A DNA stretch of 64,000 nt from Sporosarcina sp. ACRSM (GCF_022346545.1 NZ_JAKRNU010000004.1:273711-337710), one strand, 5' to 3'; counted from the first letter of the stretch, positions 44,861 to 53,514 are shown. A program made the numbers and translations. The notes: generated by a model from the sequence alone, not told the origin.

Positions 44861-45142
44861 GCTGATGAAAAAGTATGGCAGGAACATTGGGAAACGTATT
44901 ATGATAAAATCACCTATATAATGACTTTTATGATAGAAGTATCAATCACTTTATTTGAAGAAATATTTAATGCAGATGAGAATACCAAAACAGTCAATAG
45001 TCTTATAAGAAATATGAAGTATGATTTAACTTTTTCAAAGGAATTTAATACTAATACGTATACGGATTTATTTGAGGTTTTATCATTTACTTGTCCTTAT
45101 TGTTCACATATGGAACGTGTTGGACAATATTATATAGTATAA
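44850..45142 (+). pseudogene. 3' fragment of an unrecognised gene
   Basis: Open frame beginning NFVIFADEKVWQEHWETYYD without a start signal; an internal ATG at 44921 gives 73 residues. Contains CPYCSH near the end. It looks like the tail of a gene joined to the Mod fragment by deletion. No family recognised. Confidence 0.45.
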
Positions 45143-45192
45143 AAACCTTAGTATATTCAAAAAAATTGTATTCAACTAACATCCATCGTTTT

Positions 45193-45209
45193 GGTTCAAA
45201 TTGGTTCAA
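45193..45209 (+). repeat. right-end GGTTCAA direct pair (candidate integrase arm sites)
   Basis: GGTTCAA at 45193-45199 and 45203-45209, same spacing as the left pair. Confidence 0.65.
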
Positions 45210-45321
45210 GTAATATCAATATCAATCTTTTTTCATACATTTTTATCTATATAACAATTCCCAAAACGTTGATATAAATGGATTAGGATGTATTCAACAC
45301 ACGTAGAATTTATCTGTATAT

Positions 45322-45337
45322 TTCTCAAAACGTTAAT
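45322..45337 (+). repeat. attR core
   Basis: TTCTCAAAACGTTAAT, identical to the rpsI 3' end. Joining left flank to right flank across this core regenerates rpsI followed directly by its terminator. Confidence 0.88.
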
Positions 45338-45349
45338 TTTTCGTTTCAA

Positions 45350-45382
45350 AACCCTTTTCCATTCGTGGAAGAGGGTTTTTTT
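45350..45382 (+). terminator. original rpsI terminator, displaced by the insertion
   Basis: AACCCTTTTCC pairs with GGAAGAGGGTT around ATTCGT, followed by a T-run. A near copy occurs at 50216-50245. Confidence 0.88.
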
Positions 45383-45404
45383 GCTGCGAAAAAATTGGAG
45401 TGGT

Positions 45405-45594
45405 GTTGTTTAGTTTGAGTGGAATGTTGATAAGTTTTATGAAGGCGTTGTGTAGTTGTTCAGGAGTGTTGAGAACTATGTGGAGAACGTTTATGAAGTT
45501 GTTTGTATGTCTATAAGTTTGAACAAAACGTTGATAAGTTTTTCGAGGGGATTGTTTAGTCTGTCGAGTATGTTGAGAATTATGTGGAGAAAGT
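45405..45594 (+). repeat. 21-bp tandem repeats, locus A
   Basis: Nine units of 20-23 bp, each beginning GTTG or a close variant (for example GTTGATAAGTTT, GTTGAGAACTATGTGG). Unit types recur in a fixed order A-B-C-D-E, the fifth being shorter. Same family at 50265, 55866 and 59403. Confidence 0.85.
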
Positions 45595-45908
45595 AATGAT
45601 CTGCTTTATTTGAGAAGTAGATTCTGAAAATATTTAGGTGAATATAACATTTAAATTTATTTGTTCTAATTGTTTGTTTGATAAATCATTGATATCTACA
45701 GGTTTTTAATGCTTTCAGGACTTTGGGAGCGTTACTATTCTCGTGTTTTTTGTTATTGATTTGTAATCAACTGATTATCCGCATGTAATAATTTTTCTTT
45801 ATACTAAGATACCTAATTAGTTAGCAAGGGAGAGATCAGGAGGAAAAACAGATTGTTTTAATACTAATTGATAACTAAATGCATGAGAGAGGTAAGGGAT
45901 CGTTTAGG

Positions 45909-48377
45909 ATGAAAAAACGAATTGGTTCAATTTTTTTAACAGCACTAATATTTATGTCTGCATTAGGTAATTCCGTTAATGCAATGGGCAGTAAAACAGA
46001 TGGAATAAAACCTTGGATGAACACCAAGCTTTCTGCTGAGAAGCGTACCGAGCTGCTTCTCGATGAGATGACGATGGAACAGAAGATCCAGCAAATTGCT
46101 ATCTCTCGCTTCAATGAGAATGACACCGGTGAGACGGTCGTCATCAAAAGGAGCGGTTCGAGTAAGTATATGAACGGCGAATTCGCGCCACAAGGTACCC
46201 TACCTGGATGTGAGTGGCAGGATACCGGCCGACAAATCCGTGGGATTGAGGAACTGGGTATTCCCACAATCCGCATGACAAACGGTGGTACGGGCGTGAA
46301 GGGCGGTTCATGTGGAAATGATCCGGAAGCGACAGGCCTACCGTCTACTTTGGCTATGGCTGCGACTTTCAATCGTGAATTGAACTATGAGGCTGGTCGA
46401 ATTCTTGGTGAAGAGACACGGGCCTTTGCGCATCACGTGTTGCTTGGACCGGGCATGAACCTCGTACGCCACCCATATAATGGTCGGAACTATGAGTACT
46501 TCAGTGAGGACCCGTACCTGACGGGTACCCTAGCGACTGAACAGGTCAAAGGTATCCAAGATCAAGGAGTCCAGGCTCAGCTCAAGCACCTAGCCGGTAA
46601 CGAGCAGGAGACCGAGCGTTGGACGATGGGCGTTCAAGTTCCCTCACAGGCCATGAATGAGTTGTACATGCTACCTTTCGAGATGACTGTCAAGGATGCT
46701 GATCCGGCCTCCGTGATGTGCTCGTTCCCGGATGTTAACGGTACTTATGCATGTGACAGTTCTGAACTGTTACAAGATGCTTTGCGGGATAACTGGGGCT
46801 TTGACGGTTATGTCATGAGTGACCGTCGAGCGATTCACGACACGGTGTCTGCCATCAAGGCGGGTACGAATGTCGAGCTAGACTGGGCACCGCAATACTA
46901 CACGCAGGAAAAAATCCAAGATGCCCTTGACTCCGGTCAAGTGACAGAGGACGATATCGACAATTTGCTTCGTCCACGTTATATCAAGATGATCGAGTTC
47001 GGCCATATGGATAAGCCTTATGACAAATTCCTACCAGAAATCGTCGATCCGATAGCCAATGGCGAAAGTGCACGGAAGATGGCTGAGGAAGGTTCTGTTC
47101 TATTAAAGAATGATAAAGGCTTCTTGCCACTGAATGGCGAGCCGAAATCAATCGCGTTAATCGGTGTTGAATGGTTTGCTGGTGAGGCCAAGATGTCCCC
47201 ACGTTCTATTCGGGACAACAACGAGAACGTCGTGACGCCTTATACAGTGACTCCGCAAGAAGGACTTGAGAACGTTATTAAGGAGTTTGGCTACGACACT
47301 AAAGTGACATATAACGATGGCCGCGACCCGAAGGCTGCAGCCAAGCTTGCCGCTGAGTCCGACGTCGTGCTTCTCATGATCGGCGATAACCCACATGAAA
47401 CCGTGGACCGCAAGACACTAGGCTTTCCGGCCATTGACCTTGACACGAACCAAAACCGAGAAGATTGGGTAAAACAGGAGCCGTTGATCGACGCAGTCCT
47501 TGAGGCCAACGCGGAGAACACAGCTGTGGTCCTGAAGACCTCCGGTAGTGTGCTTATGCCGTGGATTGATGAGGTACCTGCTGTCCTACAAGCGTGGTTC
47601 CCAGGCATGGAGGATGGAAATGCCGTCGCTAACCTGCTTTACGGTAAGGTCAATCCTTCCGGCAAGCTGCCGATGACATTCGGTGCTACTGAGCGTGAGG
47701 CAGCCTACGCAACTGAGGAGCAATTCCCTGGAACTCGTCAAAACACCGGCAAGATAGGTGGACCGGGTGCGTATGGTGACGGTTCCGACCAATTAATTGC
47801 TCAGTATACAGAAGGCCTTGAGATGGGCTACCGCTGGTACGAGGCCAATAACGTGAAGCCGGTCTTCCCGTTCGGATATGGCTTGTCATACACGACTTTC
47901 AAGTATGACGATCTTAAAGTCAAAAAAGTACGTGGTAAAGGCAAAGGTAACAATGGCTCGTTGTCCGGTATTGACGTATCCTTCACAATCAAAAACACAG
48001 GAGCCGTTGCTGGTAAAGAAGCGGCACAAGTCTATCTGACCCTACCAGACAAGGCAGGGCAGCCAACTAAGCGACTCGTCAACTTCGAAAAGGTTTATCT
48101 TGAGCCTGGTAAGAGCAAGCGTGTGACTGTGCGTATTAACCATGCAGACTCGAACCACCCGTTCTCCTATTTCGTTCCGGAAGAACCGGACAACCTGGCG
48201 AACTGGGCTGACGGCGAGTGGGCAACTGCTGACGGGAAATACCGTGTACATGTCGGTGGTTCTTCGGCAGATACTCCGTTGGAAAAAGATGTCCCATTGA
48301 ACTTTAAGATCAGCAAGGACAAGAAAAACAATGGCAAAAATGGAAAAGGCCATGGCAATAAAGGCAATAGCAAATGA
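45909..48377 (+). CDS. secreted glycoside hydrolase family 3 protein (beta-glucosidase-like)
   Basis: 822 residues from ATG 45909, chosen because it opens a signal peptide (MKKRIGSIFLTALIFMSALG, cleavage after VNA); the ATG at 45879 adds ten charged residues. GH3 N-terminal barrel: KHLAGNEQETERW, MCSFPDVNG, and the nucleophile Asp305 in GYVMSDRRA. Then the alpha/beta sandwich domain (SVLLKNDKGFLPL; KTSGSVLMPW) and a C-terminal fibronectin III-like domain. The tail is Lys/Gly/Asn-rich. Likely cleaves terminal sugars from glycosides outside the cell. Its GC-rich codons differ from the neighbouring element, suggesting transfer, possibly from a high-GC Gram-positive. Confidence 0.9.
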   Translation: MKKRIGSIFLTALIFMSALGNSVNAMGSKTDGIKPWMNTKLSAEKRTELLLDEMTMEQKIQQIAISRFNENDTGETVVIKRSGSSKYMNGEFAPQGTLPGCEWQDTGRQIRGIEELGIPTIRMTNGGTGVKGGSCGNDPEATGLPSTLAMAATFNRELNYEAGRILGEETRAFAHHVLLGPGMNLVRHPYNGRNYEYFSEDPYLTGTLATEQVKGIQDQGVQAQLKHLAGNEQETERWTMGVQVPSQAMNELYMLPFEMTVKDADPASVMCSFPDVNGTYACDSSELLQDALRDNWGFDGYVMSDRRAIHDTVSAIKAGTNVELDWAPQYYTQEKIQDALDSGQVTEDDIDNLLRPRYIKMIEFGHMDKPYDKFLPEIVDPIANGESARKMAEEGSVLLKNDKGFLPLNGEPKSIALIGVEWFAGEAKMSPRSIRDNNENVVTPYTVTPQEGLENVIKEFGYDTKVTYNDGRDPKAAAKLAAESDVVLLMIGDNPHETVDRKTLGFPAIDLDTNQNREDWVKQEPLIDAVLEANAENTAVVLKTSGSVLMPWIDEVPAVLQAWFPGMEDGNAVANLLYGKVNPSGKLPMTFGATEREAAYATEEQFPGTRQNTGKIGGPGAYGDGSDQLIAQYTEGLEMGYRWYEANNVKPVFPFGYGLSYTTFKYDDLKVKKVRGKGKGNNGSLSGIDVSFTIKNTGAVAGKEAAQVYLTLPDKAGQPTKRLVNFEKVYLEPGKSKRVTVRINHADSNHPFSYFVPEEPDNLANWADGEWATADGKYRVHVGGSSADTPLEKDVPLNFKISKDKKNNGKNGKGHGNKGNSK

Positions 48378-48465
48378 TAATGGCAATGGGAACTCTAATC
48401 GATAGGGACCCTTGCTACGGGATGATATCGGTGACCTGTTAAGGGAGCGCCGTGGCATTCCAAAG

Positions 48466-48497
48466 GCGGTGAGCGAGTGGGCTCACCGCTTTTCTTG
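48466..48497 (+). terminator. terminator between the GH3 and beta-helix genes
   Basis: GCGGTGAGC (48466-48474) pairs with GCTCACCGC (48481-48489), then TTTTCTT. Confidence 0.8.
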
Positions 48498-48541
48498 TCG
48501 TCTTCATATACGACGAGTTGTGAAAAAAATCAAGAAAGGAC

Positions 48542-50086
48542 GTGAGAATTTTGATGAAAGGATTAGTTCGGAAAAGCCTGCGAGGACCGGTGCACTTGTG
48601 GTGGGTGCTTCTTGGCTTGATGATTCTCTTGAGTGCATGCACCGATAAAGGGTCCGATAAGCCGGTCGAGATCGATGAAGCTGTGGGACCTGCTCCGGCC
48701 GAGCACGGCGACTGGCAGACCCCGGGTTTGGTGGACCGGTCGGGTGAGCCGATTGAGGTGCCGACGCCAGGCCCGTCTACGGGCAGGACACTGGATGTCA
48801 CGGACTTCGGGGCAGATCCGGAGCCGGACTCACAAGACGACGCGGCAGCCATCCGGGCGGCACTGGACGCGGCCGAACCGGGTGACGAAGTCGTGTTACC
48901 GGCCGGCATGTATGACCTGCGCTCCACTGACCCGGACGATGAATCGGCGAACATTGTATTGCGAAGCGGTGTAGCTCTGCGCGGCGAGGGTCAGGAGAAT
49001 ACCGTATTGCTCACCTCCCTCGACGGCGAGGATGATAGCCGGGTGATCCGCGGTTCAGGCGTGAGCGATGTCATTGTCGCCGACTTCACCATCACCTCCC
49101 GTTATGAGGGTCCACTTGGCACCGATCCTAAAGATGGAGACGCGGGCGGCGGCCCGATGTACGGCATCTACCTCGGAGCCCACAAAGGACAGGCCAGCTC
49201 CCGGGTCTTGGTAGAGAATGTGGGCATCCGTAAGTTCGAGCGCCACGGCATCTCCGTCAAGGCGAGCCGTGAAGTGACCCTCTCAGGAAACTACATCAGT
49301 GAGGCAACTGCCATCGGTCCCGGCGGACAGGGCTACGGCATTGCTATCGAGGGCTCAAGGGATCAGCATGACCCGGATGCCTCCAACGATGCTCGGCACA
49401 ATGTCGTCATCGGCAATACCTTCGATGGCAGGCATCTGCGGCACGCCATTCTGTTGCAGTTCCCCACGCACAACAATCTCGTGGCGGAAAACACTATCGT
49501 CGGCAGTCACCTCGATGCCATCGACCTGCATGGCGAGGGTGAATACCTGAACGAAATCCGGGATAACACGGTCATCGGCGGTCAGCGGGCAGGCATCGCA
49601 CTGGGCAATTCCGGGGGTTCCAAGAACAAGCATGATGCCTCGGGGCCTGGAAACTGGATACACGGCAATCACCTGATTGGAAACCGTCAAGGAATTCTCG
49701 TCATCCTAGGAACGCCTGACACCCTCATCGAGAACAACTGGATCAACGCCGGGGAGGATTCGAAGACCGGCATCGAAATCCGCAATGCACCGGGCACAAA
49801 GTTGCACGGTAATCATATCACTGGAGGGACTGACGGATTCTGGGCAATCCGGCTCAGTGAGGATCGCGGAACTGAAGGGCGGGGAAAAGGAATCCCTTCC
49901 GGAATGAAAATTGAGTCCAACGTCATTCGACAAGCTGCTAACGGAATCAGAATTGATGCTGGGCAGAATCTCAGCGTGGCTGAAAATGTCATCGATGGTA
50001 TCGACGGAGCCGAGCTGAAGGTGGCCGACGAAATCGAGATTGCGGAAGAGCGCCCCGTGTATAACGGCGCTACGCATGGAAATTGA
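48542..50086 (+). CDS. lipoprotein with pectate-lyase-like parallel beta-helix
   Basis: About 510 residues. The start is uncertain: GTG 48542 lies almost on the AGAAAGGA site; TTG 48551 or ATG 48554 fit the spacing better. N-terminal basic region and hydrophobic segment end in lipobox LLSAC, so it is probably anchored to the outer face of the membrane. DVTDFGADPEPDSQDDAAAI is the Pectate_lyase_3 entry motif; repeated Asn/Gly/Val-rich coils (HNVVIGNTF, NNLVAENTIVG, NEIRDNTVIGG, SNVIRQAANG) make a right-handed beta-helix. Probably binds or cleaves a polysaccharide. Strongly GC-rich and unlike the host genes; probably transferred together with the GH3 gene. Confidence 0.82.
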   Translation: MRILMKGLVRKSLRGPVHLWWVLLGLMILLSACTDKGSDKPVEIDEAVGPAPAEHGDWQTPGLVDRSGEPIEVPTPGPSTGRTLDVTDFGADPEPDSQDDAAAIRAALDAAEPGDEVVLPAGMYDLRSTDPDDESANIVLRSGVALRGEGQENTVLLTSLDGEDDSRVIRGSGVSDVIVADFTITSRYEGPLGTDPKDGDAGGGPMYGIYLGAHKGQASSRVLVENVGIRKFERHGISVKASREVTLSGNYISEATAIGPGGQGYGIAIEGSRDQHDPDASNDARHNVVIGNTFDGRHLRHAILLQFPTHNNLVAENTIVGSHLDAIDLHGEGEYLNEIRDNTVIGGQRAGIALGNSGGSKNKHDASGPGNWIHGNHLIGNRQGILVILGTPDTLIENNWINAGEDSKTGIEIRNAPGTKLHGNHITGGTDGFWAIRLSEDRGTEGRGKGIPSGMKIESNVIRQAANGIRIDAGQNLSVAENVIDGIDGAELKVADEIEIAEERPVYNGATHGN

Positions 50087-50215
50087 ATGTTTGATAAATG
50101 CGATGCTACCAAGCTTTAATAATTAGAATGCTGTTGCTTGAAAGTACCGTGATAATAGAACGTAAAAATACGGTTTTAAAGACGCTCGGCGTGCATCATA
50201 AATTTCAAAACCAAG

Positions 50216-50245
50216 CCCTTTTCCATTCGTGGAGGAGGGTTTTTG
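50216..50245 (+). terminator. terminator, near copy of the rpsI terminator
   Basis: CCCTTTTCC pairs with GGAGGAGGG around the same ATTCGT loop found at 45350-45382, then TTTTTG. The preceding TTTCAAAACC is also shared. Confidence 0.85.
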
Positions 50246-50264
50246 TTTGGGGAAAATGGCGGGT

Positions 50265-50569
50265 GTTGTTTAGTTAAGGTGAAACGTTGATAAGTTCGGT
50301 TGAAGTGTTGAGAAGTTTTTCGGAAATGTTGAGAACTCTGTGGTAAGCGTTGTGAAAATGTGTATATGTTGATTAGTTTCGACGAAACGTTGATAAGTTT
50401 CGAGGAAACATTGCGAAGTTGTTCAGGATTGTTGAGAAGTTTGTGAGTAACGTCGGGAAGATGTGTGTATGTTGATGAATTTGGTTGAAACGTTGATAAG
50501 TTTTGGGGAAGCGTTGTATAGTTATTCGGAAACGTTGAAAACTTTGTGGAGAACGTTGGGAACTCTCAA
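50265..50569 (+). repeat. 21-bp tandem repeats, locus B
   Basis: About fifteen units, mostly 21 bp, with every fifth unit 19 bp, giving a roughly 103-bp higher-order period. Units at 50286 (GTTGATAAGTTCGG), then GTTGAGAAGTTTTTCGG, GTTGAGAACTCTGTGG, GTTGTGAAAATGTG and so on, in the same order as locus A. Confidence 0.88.
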
Positions 50570-50595
50570 CATGACATAGATGAGGGATGAGTAGG

Positions 50596-51276
50596 ATGCA
50601 AAAAATTTTAATTATAGAAGATGAATTTGCAATTAGCGAGGTGCTACGTGCCTATTTGCAAAAAGCTGGATTTCAGGTTGAACAAGTATTCAATGGCGAT
50701 GAGGCAATGGAGAGATTTTATGCGAGTCAGCCGGATCTTGTGCTATTGGATGTCATGCTTCCTGGGAGGGACGGATGGAAGCTGCTTGAAGAGATAAGGC
50801 GGATGGATACGTGTCCTGTTATTATGCTCACAGCTTTGGGGGATGTTCATTATCGTTTGAATGGGTTGAATGAAGGAGCGGATGATTATATAGCGAAGCC
50901 GTTCAATGCGGAGGAAGTGGTGGCTCGCGTTAAAGCAGTGTTGCGTCGTTCACAAGTGGAGAATCCCCAGGTTAAACGATTTGGACAACTTGAGATTGAT
51001 TCGAAAGCCCATCAAGTTCAGCTTTCTGGCAAGATAATCCGTTTAACTCCGCGCGATTTATCGGTACTTTTATTTTTGGCGGATCATCCGAACCAAACGT
51101 TTACAAGGGATCAATTGATCGAAGAGGTTTGGGGATGGGATTATGAAGGAAGTGATCGGGCGGTGGATCTTGCTATTAAGCGATTAAGAAACGCACTACA
51201 AGATTGGCCGAAGGAAGAAGGGGAAATTAAAACACTTCGCGGAATGGGGTATCAATTGGGTGTTTATAAAAAATAA
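50596..51276 (+). CDS. OmpR/PhoB-family response regulator
   Basis: 226 residues from ATG 50596, 9 nt after GAGGG; the ATG at 50587 abuts that site. Receiver domain 1-120 with acidic pocket (IIEDE), phospho-acceptor Asp in LVLLDVMLPG and Lys in IAKPF; C-terminal winged helix (about 130-226) with RLTPRDLSVLLFLADHP and RDQLIEEVWGWDYEG. Overlaps the kinase gene by 17 nt. Probably acts on the operon at 52800. Confidence 0.93.
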   Translation: MQKILIIEDEFAISEVLRAYLQKAGFQVEQVFNGDEAMERFYASQPDLVLLDVMLPGRDGWKLLEEIRRMDTCPVIMLTALGDVHYRLNGLNEGADDYIAKPFNAEEVVARVKAVLRRSQVENPQVKRFGQLEIDSKAHQVQLSGKIIRLTPRDLSVLLFLADHPNQTFTRDQLIEEVWGWDYEGSDRAVDLAIKRLRNALQDWPKEEGEIKTLRGMGYQLGVYKK

Positions 51277-52672
51277 CAAGCGGATTCCTTTAAGTCGTTA
51301 TTGGACAAGCCGTTATTTAGTAACATTATGTATTGGGTTAATAGTCATTGCCTGTATATCCGCGGTATGGATCCGCAATACGACGATTGACAATCGTATT
51401 CACATCATGAAGCTGCTCACAGAGGATATGGCAAACAGAATCGTCAGTACGGGTGAGCTGAGACCGCCTCTTGGCAGGGGAGTTCCGGGAGGATTTCCAG
51501 ATCAGCGTTGGATGGACTTGGAAAGCGATCCATTTGTCTATATTGCAGATACAGATGGACAAGTCGTTTCCAGTAATCGACCAATGGGGCCTTTCGACAA
51601 ACAATTAAATGTGGATGTCGTGCAATCTGAGAAAACCGTGCAGAAACTGCAACTAGGTTTGGATTCAAACAATTTCTATATCGTTAAAGCGCCGATAGCA
51701 GTGAATGACAATACAATTGGCTGGGTCGTCATGATTGAATCCGAAGAAAAATTGGCGAAAGTAAACCGGGAATATACGCTGCTTATCATTATGATTATCA
51801 GTCTCGCGTTGCTTGGCTGGGGAGCCATCTATTTGTTAACGAAGCGGTTAGCGAGACCGATTCAAGAAGTTGCCCAGGCGGCAAAACAAGTGCAAGAAGG
51901 GGATTATCGTATTCATCTTCCCCTAAACAGCAAGGAAGAAGAGGTGTATGAACTTGTCGCCTCTTTTAAGGAGATGACGAATCGATTAGAACAGCTTGAA
52001 TCGTTACGTACGGAATTGCTGGCAGGTGTAACGCATGAGCTGAAAACCCCGGTGACGTCTATAAGTGGCTTGTTACAAGCGGTGAATGATGGCGTTGTTT
52101 CTGGAGATGAAGCAAAGGAGTTTTTAAAAATATCCTTGAAAGAAGCAACAAAAATGCAAACGATGGTAGAGGATTTACTTGCCTTTAATTCATTTACAGC
52201 GAATGCTGTCCCCTTGACGATGGTAAAGGTGAACCTAAATGATTTGGTTGAAAGCATCGTCTGTCAGTGGAAAGTTTCCCAAGAGGACGAAGGAATCAAA
52301 ACAACTGTCTCCCTTGCAGAAACCGATGTGCAAATTGAAGTCGATACCATTCGATTTGAACAAATACTCGTTAATCTGCTGAATAATGCAAAGCAGGCGG
52401 TCCAAGAAGGAGACATCCATATAAGCGTAAACACGGATCCGCAGGCTGTTTATATGGATATAGCGGATAATGGACCGGGAATTCCAATACAAGAGCAAGC
52501 GTTCATCTTTGAACGTTTTTATCGCGGAGAAGAAAAGAAATATAAACATAGAGGATTAGGCCTTGGATTATCTTTAAGCAAAATGATCGCCCAAGCGATG
52601 AAGGGGGATCTATTTTTGCGGCAAAGTAATCCAACAGGAACAATCTTCCGTATTCGTTTACCAAGAGAATAG
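51260..52672 (+). CDS. sensor histidine kinase
   Basis: 470 residues, GTG start inside the regulator gene. Two membrane segments (about 18-37 and 172-194) flank an extracellular sensor of about 130 residues; HAMP about 195-247; HisKA with phospho-accepting His259 (VTHELKTPVTS); HATPase with N box (LLNNAKQAV), DNGPGIP and GLGLGLSLSK. Stimulus unknown. Followed by a strong two-way terminator. Confidence 0.93.
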   Translation: MFIKNNKRIPLSRYWTSRYLVTLCIGLIVIACISAVWIRNTTIDNRIHIMKLLTEDMANRIVSTGELRPPLGRGVPGGFPDQRWMDLESDPFVYIADTDGQVVSSNRPMGPFDKQLNVDVVQSEKTVQKLQLGLDSNNFYIVKAPIAVNDNTIGWVVMIESEEKLAKVNREYTLLIIMIISLALLGWGAIYLLTKRLARPIQEVAQAAKQVQEGDYRIHLPLNSKEEEVYELVASFKEMTNRLEQLESLRTELLAGVTHELKTPVTSISGLLQAVNDGVVSGDEAKEFLKISLKEATKMQTMVEDLLAFNSFTANAVPLTMVKVNLNDLVESIVCQWKVSQEDEGIKTTVSLAETDVQIEVDTIRFEQILVNLLNNAKQAVQEGDIHISVNTDPQAVYMDIADNGPGIPIQEQAFIFERFYRGEEKKYKHRGLGLGLSLSKMIAQAMKGDLFLRQSNPTGTIFRIRLPRE

Positions 52673-52673
52673 A

Positions 52674-52730
52674 TTTTTACACAAAAAACACAGCCACGAA
52701 AAGTCGTAGCTGTGTTTTTTGTGTAAAGAA
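52674..52730. terminator. strong bidirectional terminator
   Basis: An almost perfect dyad: TTTACACAAAAAACACAGC pairs with GCTGTGTTTTTTGTGTAAA. T-runs occur on both strands, so it separates the two-component operon from the VTC operon. Confidence 0.85.
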
Positions 52731-52738
52731 TTTCCGTT

Positions 52739-52777
52739 TTGACATCTGCTTGACACAATGGGGGAGTAAATTAAGTG
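52739..52777 (+). promoter_or_regulatory. promoter with 11-bp direct repeats before the VTC-DUF4956-CotH operon
   Basis: TTGACA at 52739-52744 and again at 52750-52755, 11 bp apart, the spacing usual for tandem binding of OmpR-type regulators. The second TTGACA could also be the -35 of a promoter with TAAGTG at 52772-52777 (16-bp spacer). Confidence 0.45.
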
Positions 52778-52799
52778 TTGCAAGGAAGGAGGAGCTAGT

Positions 52800-53513
52800 T
52801 TGCAAAAGCAATTAACATTTCGCCATGAGCTAAAATTTTACGCCAACCACCATCAATATCATCTCATCCGTCAGCGATTAAGGCATGTGATGAAACAAGA
52901 TCCGCATGCTGATAAAAACGGCGAATACCATATCCGCAGCGTTTATTTTGATGATATTGAAAATAAAGCCTTACAGGAAAAACAAGCTGGGATTGAAAAT
53001 CGACATAAATATCGAATACGCCTGTATAACAAAAGCGACACGGTTATTCATCTTGAAAAGAAAATTAAACGCAATACATTGATTGCCAAAGAAAAGGTCG
53101 CTATTTCAAGGGAAGTATTGGACAGGTTATTAGTCAATGACTATACAGTTCTTGCCAATGAGGAATCACTCCTTTTGCAGGAAGTTTATGATGAAATGAA
53201 AAATAGAATGCTCAGACCGAAAGTGATTGTGGATTATGTGAGGGAAGCTTATGTGGCTCGAACGGGAAATGTTCGGATCACCTTTGACAAAGACCTGCGT
53301 ACAGGGCTAAACAAGGTTGACCCCTTTGATCCAGATTTAGTTCCTGTTAAAGCGCTAGACGAACCAGTTTACATTTTGGAGGTAAAGTACGATGCGTATA
53401 TCCCGAACTATATCCGGGATGTGTTACAGCTAAATGGTCTACAGCGACAAGCAGCATCAAAGTATACGATTTGCAGAAAATTTATGAAAGCAAATGCATG
53501 GGAGGATCAATAA
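52800..53513 (+). CDS. VTC-domain polyphosphate polymerase-like protein
   Basis: 237 residues, TTG start after GGAGGAG. VTC (triphosphate tunnel metalloenzyme) family: RHELKFYANHHQYHLIRQRL at the start, KYRIRLYNKSD and HLEKKIKRNTLIAKEKV with basic tunnel residues, RPKVIVDYVREAYV, VRITFDKDLR and ILEVKYDAYIPNYIRD. Eukaryotic VTC4 makes polyphosphate from ATP; bacterial members are usually linked with DUF4956 and CotH proteins, as here, and their reaction is not settled. Cotranscribed with the next two genes. Confidence 0.85.
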   Translation: MQKQLTFRHELKFYANHHQYHLIRQRLRHVMKQDPHADKNGEYHIRSVYFDDIENKALQEKQAGIENRHKYRIRLYNKSDTVIHLEKKIKRNTLIAKEKVAISREVLDRLLVNDYTVLANEESLLLQEVYDEMKNRMLRPKVIVDYVREAYVARTGNVRITFDKDLRTGLNKVDPFDPDLVPVKALDEPVYILEVKYDAYIPNYIRDVLQLNGLQRQAASKYTICRKFMKANAWEDQ

Positions 53514-53514
53514 A

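Larger units (their letters stand above)
33045..45337. mobile_element. 12.3-kb integrative (mobilizable) element in the 3' end of rpsI
   Basis: Bounded by identical 16-bp cores TTCTCAAAACGTTAAT at 33045-33060 (inside rpsI) and 45322-45337. It encodes a tyrosine integrase next to the left end, excisionase, Rep_trans/MobT-type relaxase and FtsK-type ATPase, all on the minus strand, and is visibly more AT-rich than the ribosomal region. No type IV secretion genes are present, so it is probably mobilizable rather than self-transmissible. Cargo: HTH protein, broken radC, gerABC-type operon, IS21 and methyltransferase debris. Confidence 0.85.
45143..45908 (+). other. right end of the element plus native rpsI terminator and repeats
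   Basis: Gene-free. Holds the right arm repeats (45193-45209), attR core (45322-45337), rpsI terminator (45350-45382), 21-bp repeat array (45405-45594) and the leader of the GH3 gene, with AAGGGAGAGATCAGGAGG near 45826-45843. Confidence 0.8.
50087..50595 (+). other. gene-free interval with terminator and 21-bp repeats
   Basis: Contains the terminator at 50216-50245 and the repeat array at 50265-50569. No open frame of interest. The ribosome-binding site for the response regulator is GAGGG at 50582-50586. Confidence 0.8.

Noticed and set aside
44358..44921. Single 187-residue protein with IS21 and methyltransferase parts
   Set aside because: The first 50 codons are the antisense of a coiled-coil gene and the rest joins two unrelated fragments; treated as a scar, not a gene.
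50265..50569. CRISPR or coding repeats at the 21-bp arrays
   Set aside because: No spacers, and although 21 bp equals seven codons, the occasional 19-20-bp units break any frame and stop codons are frequent.
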